From Scatophagus argus (Eukaryota; Chordata; Actinopteri; Scatophagidae), in assembly GCF_020382885.2 (NCBI RefSeq), contig NC_058511.1:3131501-3195500 (forward strand): 64,000 nucleotides of DNA, written 5' to 3'. Under the pieces are notes generated by a model, which ran no database searches, was not told where the DNA came from, and was given only the letters and a program-made list of their open reading frames with translations. Positions 1-9,500 of the stretch are shown here, in pieces (position 1 is the first letter of the stretch; every line of letters starts with the position of its first letter). A program made the position numbers and the translations under genes.

Positions 1-219
1 ATCAAATCCAACGTCACTTCCTTTAGTGCAGCCAAAGACTGAACAGTGGACTGAGTCTGAAACTGTCCTGCTTTTGGTAACTTTGGTCGGCTTAATGACC
101 GAAAACACACACACTGTGAGACCATGTTGAATCACCCTCTGGCTTCTCCCCTGACTTGTCTTTTTCTGTCTTTGATTTCATTTTCGTTGTGGTGATTTTA
201 TTGCGCTGCCGTCTTGAAG

Positions 220-301
220 CCCTCCTGAAACAAAGGACTCCGCCATCGACTCCACGGACGCCCAGCGCCAGGAGTGGTTCGCTCAGTACTTTTCCTTTTG
301 A
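220..301 (+). CDS. Possible terminal coding exon of an unrecognised upstream gene
   Basis: Reading from an AG at 218-219 gives 26 codons and a TGA at 299-301. The peptide begins PPETKDSAID and ends QEWFAQYFSF. The upstream tract is only moderately pyrimidine-rich. The exon is GC-rich and codon-like against AT-rich flanks, and the sequence that follows looks like 3' UTR. I do not recognise the peptide and no other exon of the gene is visible, so the function is unknown. It could be a chance open stretch. Confidence 0.28.
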
Positions 302-1260
302 TTGACCACAAACCTGCAAACACAAGGATTCAGCATGTCAACCAAACTTGAAAAAGAAGACAAAAAAAAAAAAAAACAGAAAAAAAAGAGGAAAAAAATG
401 TTACAACTATTTGTTCTTTCTTGTCATTGATAGGTTCAGTTCACTTTAGCTCCAGTCCACTGAAACTGTAATTCATGGTTTGAGAATTATCTCTCATTGA
501 TCTGTCAGCGAAGGGCACAGAACTCGATGTCATTCATTTTCACTTTGGTTAAAAATAAAAAAGATAAAAAATGTAATGATCATCCACTTCCTGCGGTTGA
601 CTGAAGTGAAACTGAACTGAACTCAAATCCTGACCGTCAGATGTCATCACTCTGATCTGATTTGATTGTTTGATTCTCTCTGATTGTTTCACTGTGGACG
701 AGTTTCTCTCTTAGTACAGTGACAATGATCATCAGTATGTTTGATGTTTATTTTGTTTCTTTACTTCCTTAACTTATTTTGCAGTTTCTTGGAACTAGAA
801 AAAAATGAGTGGTGCGTTATCATGCTGCTAATTGCCATTGTTGGACTACAGTAAAGAAATCTCTCTCTATATATAAAGAAATATACGGTAGGTTATTGTG
901 CTCTCTCTGTACGTGGGCCCACTGCATACAGCATCTTAGACTAGGAGCGCTGATCTAAGACCAGTTTGCCTCCTCATTTATGGTGACATTTACATGGACC
1001 TGATCCTAGATCAGTTACACTTCTCTGATATGCTCCATGAATACAGGCTCTGATTTTAGGACGGCACCATCATGGCAAGTTTGTTACAGCTACATAGAAG
1101 TTTCAGCAGATTTTGGTAGAATATGAAAACTTGTTTGTATGGTTGTCTGTCTCAACACAGATATAATGATGTCTCACCAATTTTAAAAACAAAAATAGCA
1201 TATTTTATATTTATATTATAATGTGTATGCTTAATAAATAATTATTGTGACATTTACTCG
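302..1260 (+). other. Probable 3' UTR / intergenic sequence upstream of ptrhd1
   Basis: This is AT-rich sequence with no supported coding region. An A-rich tract lies at 360-376. An AATAAA occurs at about 1233 (within a run reading taataaataatta) and is followed by a GT-rich stretch. It could be the 3' UTR of the possible gene ending at 301. This is inferred from composition and signal only. Confidence 0.2.
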
Positions 1261-2003
1261 CGTTTGTTTGTCATTTATTTGAATGAACCTGCTGTTTGCC
1301 CTTCATTTAATGTCACCACAAACCACATTTGGGATTTAAAATATCTTGTCTGATAGCCAAATTCTGGGAGGTCAAATGAGAAAAATACTGAGCCAACTGT
1401 GGAAAAGAGAGATGGGGAGTAATTATGAGATGGTGACGTGCCAGCAGGTGTTTAGTTTAGCCAGAAGAGAAGAATAAAAAATGATGATGAAGAAGAAGAG
1501 AGAGAACGAAGAGGAGGAAGAGAGAAGAAAGCGGCAGAAAACTGCAAACAGTTTAAAAAATTAAAGAGTAGTCGAGTGTTTTGCAGTGGTGACAAAAGTA
1601 ATTCAGATTCTTTGCGTGCAGTCCGTGTTTATTTCCATACTGGATTCATCTGCTGGTTGTTTTCTTGATGAATCCACTTATTGTATGTTATAGTCAAGAT
1701 TAAACAGCTCACCTCCAAATTATTCGGTTCATTCTGTGATTTAAGATGAGGAAAAGGTGCAAATTGTTAGGTAAAATCATTAATTTTGGCATAAGAAATA
1801 AATTAACTTAACTGATGTATTGTTTAACCTGTTTTTAAATACTTTTAATACGTTAATTCAGTGAATTGGAGTGGGCTACGGATTGTTTCTTTGCTGGTTG
1901 ACAAGTAGGTCGACTGAGTATTTCGTCGTGAAGCTTTAAAAATGACCGGCAGAGGGCGCCAACGTTTTGATGCCTTTTAATAAGAAACGACACAGCGGCT
2001 GAA

Positions 2004-2048
2004 CCGGAAAATAAACAAACCTTGAATCCGTTCCTGTACAGCCTGAAA
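2004..2048 (+). promoter_or_regulatory. ptrhd1: ptrhd1 proximal promoter / 5' leader
   Basis: The bases just before the ptrhd1 start contain an ETS-like CCGGAA at 2004-2009, in a short GC-rich TATA-less context, as is usual for housekeeping genes. The start ATG sits in a strong context (aaaATGG). The transcription start cannot be placed from sequence alone. Confidence 0.3.
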
Positions 2049-2258
2049 ATGGCGGCCCCGGCAGCCGGGTCTCCACGCAGGCTGGTCCAGTATGTTGTTG
2101 TCCGGTCGGATCTGGTTCACAAGCTGTCCTGGCCCCTGGGGGCCGTTATAACTCAGGCCTGTCATGCTGCCACCGCCGCCATTCACCTTCACTACGAAGA
2201 CCCGGACACGCAGCAGTACCTGGCAGAGCTGGACTCCATGCATAAAGTGGTACTCGGG
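2049..2258 (+). CDS. ptrhd1: ptrhd1 coding exon 1
   Basis: 210 nt, phase 0, ending CTC GGG before GTAAGC. It encodes the N-terminal two thirds of the hydrolase-like fold, including the QACHAATAA helix. Confidence 0.93.
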
Positions 2259-3169
2259 GTAAGCTCGACACGTCAAGCCAAACTCCATTCAAATATTTGT
2301 CACTTAAGCGCTCCGCGGCTCGTCAAAAGATATTATCACTTATCGCTCTTGATTCGATAGTAATTTAAAGCTCTTCTGATTAACTACATTGTTCGGCGAT
2401 ATTATATTTATATCAAGTATTACTTTTAATCGATTTAACTTAACTGTGTTTGTCTAGCTTCTGTCAAAAACGTGCGAAAACAATTACAAGATTTGAATTT
2501 AATTTTAAAAATCATCTTTTTGACTACGAAAAACGTTCTGTCTGTGTAAACTAAATGCCGAATTTAAAAGCGTCTCCTTACGAATGTAATGCTCAATATT
2601 TAATGTCTAGTCGGTAGAAGTGTGTTCTCATAAGCAAAGAAACAAGAATAACTGTAATATTACAGAAATTAAATAATCTTTAGGGGGTTATTGATTTCTC
2701 AATCAGGGTTGACGTTGTTTTTAAAATTATAGCTGAAGTTTAAGGTTACTGGATATGGCTATATGGCTATATTTCACCATAATACCAGTTACTACTGCTT
2801 TCACAGGTTTTAATTTCACTGCTGCGTGTTGTTTGGACAGGTTCACAGCGCAGTACTCAATCAGCGACAAATATCTGTGTTCCTCGCATAGAGAAGTGGA
2901 GTTAAATGCAAAGTAATTGCAAGTGCTGAAAGTTCAGTTCTTTCATAGCCTCGTCTAACTCTAACTGTGTGCATGTGTTTATGACCTAATGTCCCCAGGC
3001 TCCAGATGAGGCCGCTCTCTCTGGCCTGTCAGAGAGCCTCACACAGGCTGGGGTGGCCCACAAGCTCTGGATCGAACAACCGGAGAACATCCCCACCTGC
3101 TTGGCTCTGAAGCCTTGTCCAAAAGAGACTGTCCAGCCACTGCTGCGCAAGTTCAAACTCTTCAAATGA
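2049..3169 (+). CDS. ptrhd1: ptrhd1, putative peptidyl-tRNA hydrolase PTRHD1 (complete, 2 exons)
   Basis: The exons are 2049-2258 (70 codons, donor GTAAGC) and 2999-3169 (acceptor CCCCAG, stop TGA), giving 126 aa; human PTRHD1 is 140 aa. The protein starts [20 protein letters not shown]. It contains the family signature [17 protein letters not shown] at about residues 32-48, the HKVVLGAPDE segment across the splice junction, and the conserved tail [20 protein letters not shown] followed by KFKLFK. These match the PTH2-type fold, and family knowledge suggests a small cytosolic protein related to peptidyl-tRNA hydrolase. Whether PTRHD1 itself cleaves peptidyl-tRNA is not certain. The start was chosen because it follows a promoter-like GC stretch and aligns with the human MAASGAEPQ start; the open frame extends upstream without another ATG. 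ncoa1 lies downstream in the same orientation. Confidence 0.95.
2999..3169 (+). CDS. ptrhd1: ptrhd1 coding exon 2
   Basis: 171 nt after TGTCCCCAG. It begins [10 protein letters not shown] and ends KFKLFK followed by TGA, which is the typical C-terminus of the family. Confidence 0.93.
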   Translation, partial: APDEAALSGLSESLTQAGVAHKLWIEQPENIPTCLALKPCPKETVQPLLRKFKLFK

Positions 3170-3318
3170 CCTCCCTGAAAGACGCCGTCCACACATGGAC
3201 TGCAGCGCGGCGGCGGCGGTGGCGAGGAAGAAGCCGCAGAGGCGCTTGAGTTTCATCTATAAAAGGACATGTCAAAGTTGTGCTCTTCTTCTTCTTCTCA
3301 GTGCATCCAATGTCCACG

Positions 3319-3324
3319 ATTAAA
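3319..3324 (+). terminator. ptrhd1: ptrhd1 poly(A) signal (ATTAAA)
   Basis: ATTAAA lies 150 nt after the stop codon, in a context that fits a short 3' UTR ending at about 3345. It is the only canonical or near-canonical hexamer close to the stop. Confidence 0.55.
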
Positions 3325-3345
3325 GTTGGAAAATACGAAGTTCAT

Positions 3346-3905
3346 TTCCATTCCCTTAATTTGTTCAGGTGGTAGAAAAACACAAAACCGAGACTGGTTT
3401 TGTGAACGTGTTAACCCAAGTGGGTGAGTCGTTCTAACACACATGTTTCAGTGGCATCGCCATCTGCTGGAGTTTAAGTTTACATTAACACATACAGTAA
3501 ACAAATCACCCCCAATAATTAAGATGTGTGTTATCACGTTACCGGCTGTCAGCTTAAGGATGGAAAAAAATGTGCTCTGTCATGTTTTGCTGAGGCATGA
3601 CTCGTTACGTTCACTTCCTTATCGTTCAGCTTGTTGCAGCTTGTTGGGCAAAGACGCTGCGTAAATCTTACCAAGTAGATCTGAGGAGGATCACACAGTA
3701 TTCCTGCACCAAAGCCTTTCTGACATGTGCTCAGAAATAGGAAATTTGGCTTCACATGAAACACGAAGTCGCGTCTGCTGGCTGAAAGTCGCCCTGAGAC
3801 TCTCTAGGTTTGTAAACCTATTTCAGATGGTCTAGAAACAAAAAGTTGTGTTTTCTAAAAAGAAAAACAGCCACAATGATGTATTCATCATAACTGCGTA
3901 GGGCT
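3346..3905. other. Intergenic, nothing recognised
   Basis: Moderately AT-rich sequence between the ptrhd1 3' end and the minisatellite. Short open frames on both strands have no family resemblance. Confidence 0.5.
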
Positions 3906-4265
3906 GACACTCGCTTCTGTTCCCCATAGTCCCAACATGAGGAGGTTCATGACACTCGCTTCTGTTCCCCGTAGACCCAACACGAGGAGGTTCATGACAC
4001 TCGCTTCTGTTCCCCGTAGACCCAACACGAGGAGGTTCATGACACTCGCTTCTGTTCCCCATAGACCCAACATGAGGAGGTTCATGGCACTCGCTTCTGT
4101 TCCCCGTAGTCCCAACACGAGGAGGTTCATGACACTCGCTTCTGTTCCCCGTAGTCCCAACACGAGGAGGTTCATGACACTCGCTTCTGTTCCCCATAGT
4201 CCCAACACGAGGAGGTTCATGGCACTCGCTTCTGTTCCCCATAGTCCCAACACGAGGAGGTTCAT
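3906..4265. repeat. 45-bp minisatellite, exactly 8 units
   Basis: Eight head-to-tail units of exactly 45 bp span 360 bp, each running from gacactcgcttctgttcccc to ggaggttcat. The units differ at only a few sites, such as ccat/ccgt, tagt/taga, acatg/acacg and gacac/ggcac. The unit length is divisible by three and lacks stops in some frames, so long open frames appear on both strands. These are composition artefacts, not genes. Variants are shared between non-adjacent units, which suggests unequal exchange or conversion. Confidence 0.97.
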
Positions 4266-4393
4266 GGCTGGTCTCTTCGTTTGACTTGTGTGTCCACGAA
4301 TTAAACTAATGCAACACAAACGCTGCACATTCAAGTGAAGGAACAATAAGAAATTGCACTCTGGATAACATTAATGTTTTAATTTCTATTTCC

Positions 4394-4465
4394 CCAAGCT
4401 GTTGCCACATAGCTGGAACCATAGCGTTGTCCAAAATGTCTTGGTATGCTGAAGCATTAAGATTT
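4394..4465 (-). mobile_element. Fragment of Tc1-like transposon (same family as 28308-28827)
   Basis: About 70 bp align closely with the internal segment of the Tc1 remnant near 28672-28740, including the shared string gtccaaaatgtcttggtatg followed by ctgaagcattaagatt. Neither terminal repeat is present. The orientation is the same as the copy at 28308. Confidence 0.75.
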
Positions 4466-5219
4466 TTTATTCCATTTCAGTCTCCTCTGCGTGACTGCTG
4501 AAGTCTGTTTCATTGATTGACAGGAATCTCAGCAAATTAATTGTGGCCAAACTGCATATTTCCTAAATGTGGGAAGCCACCTGCATGTTTTGTTGAACTC
4601 ACTCCAGCCTTTTCAGACACGCTTTACTGAGGAACTTACCAATAATTATTAAATCTGGAAAGAGGAAACAAATGAGACCATGACAAACAACAATAAGTCG
4701 GCAGTCATAATTCCCATAGACCCAGACGCCGGCTCTCATGAGTCACAACATCAAACTTTGAAGTCAGACTTTGAGGAATGAAAGTGACCAATTAGCATAT
4801 TACACACAATGTAATTACTCCTCAGAACATTTCCAAGAATACCTCCTAAAGACACGCCACTCTCATTCGCACATGCCTTTTCTTCACAGCAGTTGGAGTG
4901 TAATGTACATGAGAGGCAGAATGAGGATACTTCACAGACCGCGGCCGTGAAAGCTCACACGGGAACAAAATCTGCGCTGCACTTTTACCTGTCCTCTCTT
5001 CAAAAGGGCTGCGTCATCCAGGTGTGCAGGTCCGCTCCACCTCTGTGTAGAGGTTGGCTGCTCGACCTTCATAATCCCACCGTGTCAAACATTTCATCTG
5101 TTGTGGAGATCTGACTGTAATTTGATAAAACCAAACAAACATTGGGGGAAAAACAAAGCAATGTGCCTTTAAAGTGACACTCCTGTTCACCAGGATGCTG
5201 AACCTCCATCAGCAACCAG

Positions 5220-5560
5220 CACAGGTGGAAGTAGTACTCAGATTTTGTACTTAAGTAAAAGTAGAAGTACGACTACTGTGTTAAATTTTTTACTGAAGTA
5301 CAAAAGTATTAACGCTGAAATGTTGTCAAAGTAAAAGCACTCACTGTGGACATGGCATATTTCATTTCCTTTACAGAATTTCATCTGATGGATTGAATGT
5401 TGAAGCTGCTGAATGTAGTTTATCTGCTGGGTATTTTGTGAATTTCATCCTCTGGGATCAATAAAGTTGATGATATCACATCCTTATTGGTGCATATATT
5501 TTGCATTAATCTGCAAAGTAACTACTAACTAACAACTAACTTAATTACTTCCCACCGCTG
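5220..5560. mobile_element. hAT (Tol2-like) non-autonomous element
   Basis: The left end reads CACAGGTGGAAGTAGTACTC. The right end, reverse-complemented, reads CAGCGGTGGGAAGTAATTAAG-like sequence, so 7 of the first 9 bases match. The flanks are gcaaccag (5212-5219) and gcaaccac (5561-5568), a 7/8 target-site duplication of the length expected for hAT elements. The 'gtactcagat...acttaagtaaaagtag' interior is typical of Tol2-related MITEs in fish. Inside it, at about 5436-5475, is a motif (gaatttcatcctctgggatc then aataaagt) common at fish retroelement 3' ends. Confidence 0.65.
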
Positions 5561-5879
5561 GCAACCACTGGCAGTGGAAACCGCTGGTTGGCAGCGGTGA
5601 TTGCCGTCTGTCACAGCTGTGTGACAAATAAAAACGATAAACTAAGGTTGCTGCTTGCCAATAATTTCCCTACAGTGAAGATGAACTTCCTAACTGGGCC
5701 GACATAACGACGGCCACGGACAGCGTGACCCTCATGAATCATCGGCGCACACCCACCTACTCCATTTACTGCCTCCAGTGTCATCGATACACACACACAC
5801 ACCCTTTCTGGACATGTTCTTTAATACAAACGTCTCATTCAGAGCGTGTCTCCAAAGGCGGCTCTCCCCTCCATCAGCT

Positions 5880-6566
5880 CGGGAGAAGCTTCTCCTGCCC
5901 GCGCCGTGAACGCGCCCTGACGCTCCGTGCGCACGAGCAGCCCTGTTTGTTTGTGTTGAGAGATTGGAAATGGCGGAGAGCAGAGACCAAAGCGATAACT
6001 TAGGTTTGCAAACGCGAGTGCGCCGTCATTGAAACGCAGAAACCAAGCCGCAAGTGATCCTCAGAGTTACTTACGATTTGCAGCTGCCGCTGGAACACGA
6101 GTCGGGCACGACGAAAAGGGATTTTCGGAAGAAGGTTTGGATTTAGCGAGCTGCTTAGCTAGCTAAGCTAACCGTGCTGGCAGCCTGGCGTTAGCTAGCT
6201 TCAAGTCGTGTGTGATTTTAACTACGCAGGCTTGTTTGTCAACATAAGCTGGCGTTAAATTGCCAGCGAGCCAGCTGACGGGGAACTTTTGCCCCGTTTC
6301 CAAGCTGACCCAGTGGGGTTTTTTAACATGATCGCCACGGCTGACCGCAAAATTATAAGTCCAAAGTAACAGTGGATAAAAAGTCAGACATCTGACTATC
6401 CTTGTCGCAAGCAGCAAGTTAAGCTGGTGAGCTAAGTTAGCCAACTGGCTTGTTTAAAGCAGCCCACACTGCCGTGTGCATGGGAATTAATCATCCATCG
6501 TGACAACGCAGAGGAAGACCCCGTTGGCAGGATCGATATTTACAAGTTAAACGGACGAGTAAACAG
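5880..6566 (+). promoter_or_regulatory. ncoa1: ncoa1 CpG-rich promoter and untranslated exon 1
   Basis: From about 5880 the sequence becomes CpG-rich (cccgcgccgtgaacgcgccc, then gcacgagcag) without a TATA box, as in vertebrate housekeeping promoters. The exon is inferred to end at 6566, before the donor CAG|GTAAGC. It contains a GCTAGC/GCTAAC-rich patch at 6150-6205. The transcription start is not visible, so the left edge is approximate. Assignment to ncoa1 rests on position, strand and lack of another candidate gene. Confidence 0.5.
5970..6032 (+). promoter_or_regulatory. ncoa1: Candidate upstream ORF in ncoa1 exon 1 (20 codons)
   Basis: The ATG in gaaATGG context opens a 20-codon frame beginning MAESRDQSDN and ends at TGA 6030-6032. 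It acts only if the transcription start lies upstream of 5970, which cannot be decided from sequence. Confidence 0.3.
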
Positions 6567-9500
6567 GTAAGCCAACCGAGGGGCGCCGCCGTCAACGCAT
6601 GACAACATGTCATGCTGACCATTCATGACTGAAGTGGCCGCTGCAGCGGGGCATACGCCGAAGGGCCTCCAAACATGCCTGACTCATTGTTGGTTTTTCC
6701 ACATAACGTCGTTACAATCCACTGACACCATCTTCTCCGAGCGGACACATAACGTGCAGTGCTGCTGGGACGCTCTGCTCCTTCACCTCCTGCAAAAAAA
6801 ACCCAAAATCCCAAAGAGGCTGCTCTTATGTAAGATGTAAGACAGTCCGGGCGGCCTCAGGGTGTCGCAGTGCATTTTCATTTACCCGAAACTTGCGTAC
6901 TGAACGCGAAAACTTTAAGGGCAGCGTGACCTCTTGGCATGCGGTAAAAAACGCCTCTGGTCGTTTTTAGGTAACCAGCGTACGTAACTCAAGGACAGCG
7001 CTTAAAGACCCTCAAAAACAGGTAAAAAAGAGAAGGTGTTAGCAATAATGTAATGGATAAAATTCACCTTAATTGACCTGATTCTCTGTTGTGGTCGTGG
7101 TCCAGGTGCTGTTTACAGCTGATTAAAAGCTTGCATTTGTTTTAAATATCCTTGAGTGTAAAGCTCGTGAATCTGAGGGCAAAATATTTATGTCCACAGC
7201 TTGTAACCCAGTGAATAAATAAATGAATGAATGAATGTGTCATCCCTAAACTCCATCCGTGGAATCAGCACCAGCTTGTATCAGGAGCAGACACGCACAT
7301 CTGCTCTGATTTCGAAGACATTGAAATCTAAGTGGTTTGAGTTACTTCCTTTTAAGATACGTTCTAAGAGATCTCTTGCTCCTTAATTACTAAATTGAGA
7401 TTTTCTTGAGAGAAAGTCTAAATGCTTTAGTGATTGATTGCCATAAAACATGAACGGTGTTTGGAGTGAGTAGCATTGAATGGCAAAATATTTATGACCT
7501 ACTTTTTGTTTTTCTCAGAACATTTATGTAAAGTCCTTATTGCTACTGCAGTAGTTATAAAGACCATTTTGATCCTTTGTGTGCTCTAAGTGCTGTAGAG
7601 TAACGGGTATTTAAGCAGTTGGTTGCATGGACGGTGGACATGGAAAGAGTTCAGTCAACAAAAGTCTCTGTTAATAATCAGCTTTGTTTTCTTAAAACAA
7701 AGACTCATGATACAAGTTAAGTATAATTCAACAACAAATCAAAACTGGTTGAACTTACGTGAAGTCCCTTCAGTTGTATTTATGCAGCCCCAAATCACAT
7801 CAGAGTGACATCTCGGTTTCAAATTAAGTTTAGCTAATGCTCAGACGCCACTACTATCAAACTTTAATTGTGACCGCAGTAATTGGCACACCGTGTTTTG
7901 AAATGGTTACTTCTTTAAATTCACTATCTTTGTGCATGTTGCAACTGACTGTTTTGCTGGAGTCCACTTGCTGATAGCAAGTAGTCTATTTGTGTATGTT
8001 CTAAGTGAAAGCGTTGCAGCTGGGCCCCTCTAGGCTAAGATGTTGTCCAGATAAGAGCCGGGATATAGAGTTCGACGTGGACCTCGGTCGTTCTGTTCGA
8101 GGTTTGCGCTGACTGTCTGAATGCTGCCGATCTGCAAACAACAAAACAAGAACATTTTGATAATAAAGTGAAAAATAATCCTTATTGTTGTTCCATCACT
8201 TTTCAAACATCATATAAAAAGCCCTGTCTCCAGAAGTTTGTCTTGCTGCATGTTAGACAGATCAAACAACATGTGCAAACAGATGTGCCACCGATAGACG
8301 CACGCTCCGCCACTGCAATGTGGGGAGGAGGTGGTCTGAAGCCAGATCCTGTCTCAGCGTGGTGACATGTGAAAACCGTGTTGCTGTCTTCATGTGTGTA
8401 GTTAGAAGAGACTGCTTGCTGGTGGAGATGTGGAGGCAGATGAGGGAAGAAATTGTTGCTGTTTGATGTTTTGATGGACACAATAAATCTGTCATTAGAG
8501 TGCAGTCTCGTGTGTGTGTAGTATTTATTGTGTTGCAAGTAATGACCACAACATTTTCTTTATTAACTCTACACATGAGCTGTTCAGCCCACGTAAAGAC
8601 GAGCCACATTTGAGTGAGATATTTGGGAGTGGGAGCTCTCCTCCTCTCAGCTCAGCTCAGCTCTGTGTCCGTATGGAGAATGAGCAGCCATTTTAGCACT
8701 CAGCACTGCTGCAGCCTGCCTGCCACTGTCACGGCATTCTTCTGCTGGAGCTGTAGTCGGTTTTCATGCTGTTTGTTTTGACCCTCTCCACACGACAAGT
8801 GCAGCCAACCTGTGGAAATGTCACACTCGGGTGCTTTGACTTATGGTCGGAACAGCAGAAAATACTGATGGATGTTGTCTGTGGTGGCAGATGAAACAGA
8901 CTCACCTGCCACATCGTTTGGCAACTTTTCAGGGATGACAGCACATCGATGCCTCAGGAATACTCAGTGTTTGCCTTTTAGTGTAGCACAAATTCAGCGC
9001 CAAAGCTTGACATAACCTCAGTCAGCGTCTCTAATTCAGGATCTTGCTCTTTTAGATTTTTAGCCACTTTAATCTGTAAGGATTTTTGTAAATCCCTGTC
9101 ATATCTTGCTCCTTCTGTGAATAATGTTTGATGATGTGATTTGATGGTCTGTTTGATGCCCTTGACTTGTCTTCACTCGGTTGTCCTCATAAAGGGTGTT
9201 CGTCCTCTTCTGAAGCCGCTCACATCTTCTCTTTAAGATCCAACTTTATTATCACTGTCAGCGTTGGGGTGGAGTTAACTTTGTCACTGTTGTGATAGTG
9301 GAACTTTGTACACTGACTTTGAATCAAAAATCAGATTTTTCACCCCTAAATGTACGTCTCTGTTACAACCCAGGGCTGATTGGACAGGGGGCACAACATA
9401 AAGGCGATGGGAAGCTGGCAGTTGACTCATTGGTTGTAGGAGGAAGATTGTTATCCCATGCGTGTAAAGTGATCAAACTGTGTTTGTAAAAAGTTTTGTC

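Noticed and set aside
3832..4346. Long open frames on both strands over the minisatellite (115-152 codons)
   Set aside because: They only reflect a 45-bp unit free of stops in several frames; the proteins are pure 15-residue repeats with no start context or splice structure.
6150..6205. GCTAGC/AGCTAAGCT palindromes (also near 42515 and 61088)
   Set aside because: Short self-complementary GCTAGC/GCTAAC clusters are very common in fish DNA; no specific function can be argued.
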